29,548 nt of DNA. Origin: AC-32 sp045806105 (GTDB taxonomy: Bacteria > Actinomycetota > Thermoleophilia > Gaiellales > Gaiellaceae). Below are positions 29,444 through 29,548 of this stretch, piece after piece (the stretch's first letter is position 1; each line of letters opens with the position of its first letter). The stretch is taken from positions 1-29,548 of the forward strand of contig JBJMJY010000037.1 in assembly GCA_045806105.1 (NCBI GenBank), read 5' to 3'. A model generated the notes under the pieces. The model was not told where the DNA came from, ran no database searches, and was given only the letters and a program-made list of their open reading frames with translations. The position numbers and the translations under genes were made by a program.

Positions 29444-29548
29444 GACGGGATGGTAGGACCGCTTTCGGACAGCAACACGAGCCGAGGCGGGAATGTCATC
29501 CGCGGCTTGCGGGGCGGCAAGCACGACCCGTGCCGCCCCCCCGGGTGT
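29444..29548. other. Window end, no gene seen
   Basis: About 105 bases with no supported gene. The frame of the small hypothetical protein is open upstream of its ATG here, but the codons look random. Confidence 0.3.

Overview
The window is GC-rich, densely packed bacterial DNA with many GTG/TTG starts and 1-8 nt gene overlaps. The order rne/rng - rplU - rpmA - obgE - nadD - rsfS - tRNA-Ala, the alanine/arginine-rich proteins and the extended L21 point to a high-GC actinobacterium. I suspect a Thermoleophilia-like lineage (Gaiellales/Solirubrobacterales), but that is an impression from protein style and was not tested.

Positions 1-12550: a surface-polysaccharide locus. Two convergent right-handed beta-helix proteins (one cut by the window edge) are followed by a minus-strand chain running luxR-type regulator > Wzz-like chain-length protein > O-antigen ligase/polymerase > GT2 > GT2 > beta-helix protein. 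Its junctions overlap or are very short. Next come a divergent methyltransferase, then flippase > nucleotidyltransferase-fold protein > GT4 on the minus strand, then a sulfotransferase. This is a Wzx/Wzy-type export system with sulfation and methylation as likely decorations.

Positions 12722-18119, plus strand: PqqD-domain protein > HPr-kinase-like protein > three tandem GT2 paralogues > a degenerate nucleotidyltransferase-fold protein > a membrane protein.

Positions 21752-18121, minus strand: secreted protein > 28-aa peptide > PqqD-domain protein > lasso-type B2 protease > HPr-kinase-like protein > NAD-dependent epimerase/dehydrogenase. The 28-aa peptide matches the lasso-peptide leader pattern YxxPxLxxxGxxxxxT exactly, but stops four residues after the T, so there is no core to fold. 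No lasso cyclase (asparagine-synthetase-like) gene is present. The PqqD protein of the plus-strand module carries a related leader-like segment at its own C terminus. Together these look like RiPP recognition, protease and kinase machinery reused in a polysaccharide locus; this is the most unusual part of the window.

Positions 21905-29548: a DNA-glycosylase gene, a truncated metallopeptidase gene, tRNA-Ala(GGC), and the conserved housekeeping block rsfS, nadD, obgE, rpmA, rplU, RNase E/G and a small hypothetical protein.

A palindromic CTAGC...GCTAG element recurs at the luxR/methyltransferase promoter region and upstream of the flippase. An exact 10-base half copy lies upstream of the sulfotransferase/PqqD pair. 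This suggests one regulator may control the polysaccharide genes. There are no insertion sequences, CRISPR arrays or rRNA genes, and no gene-free stretch longer than 300 bases.
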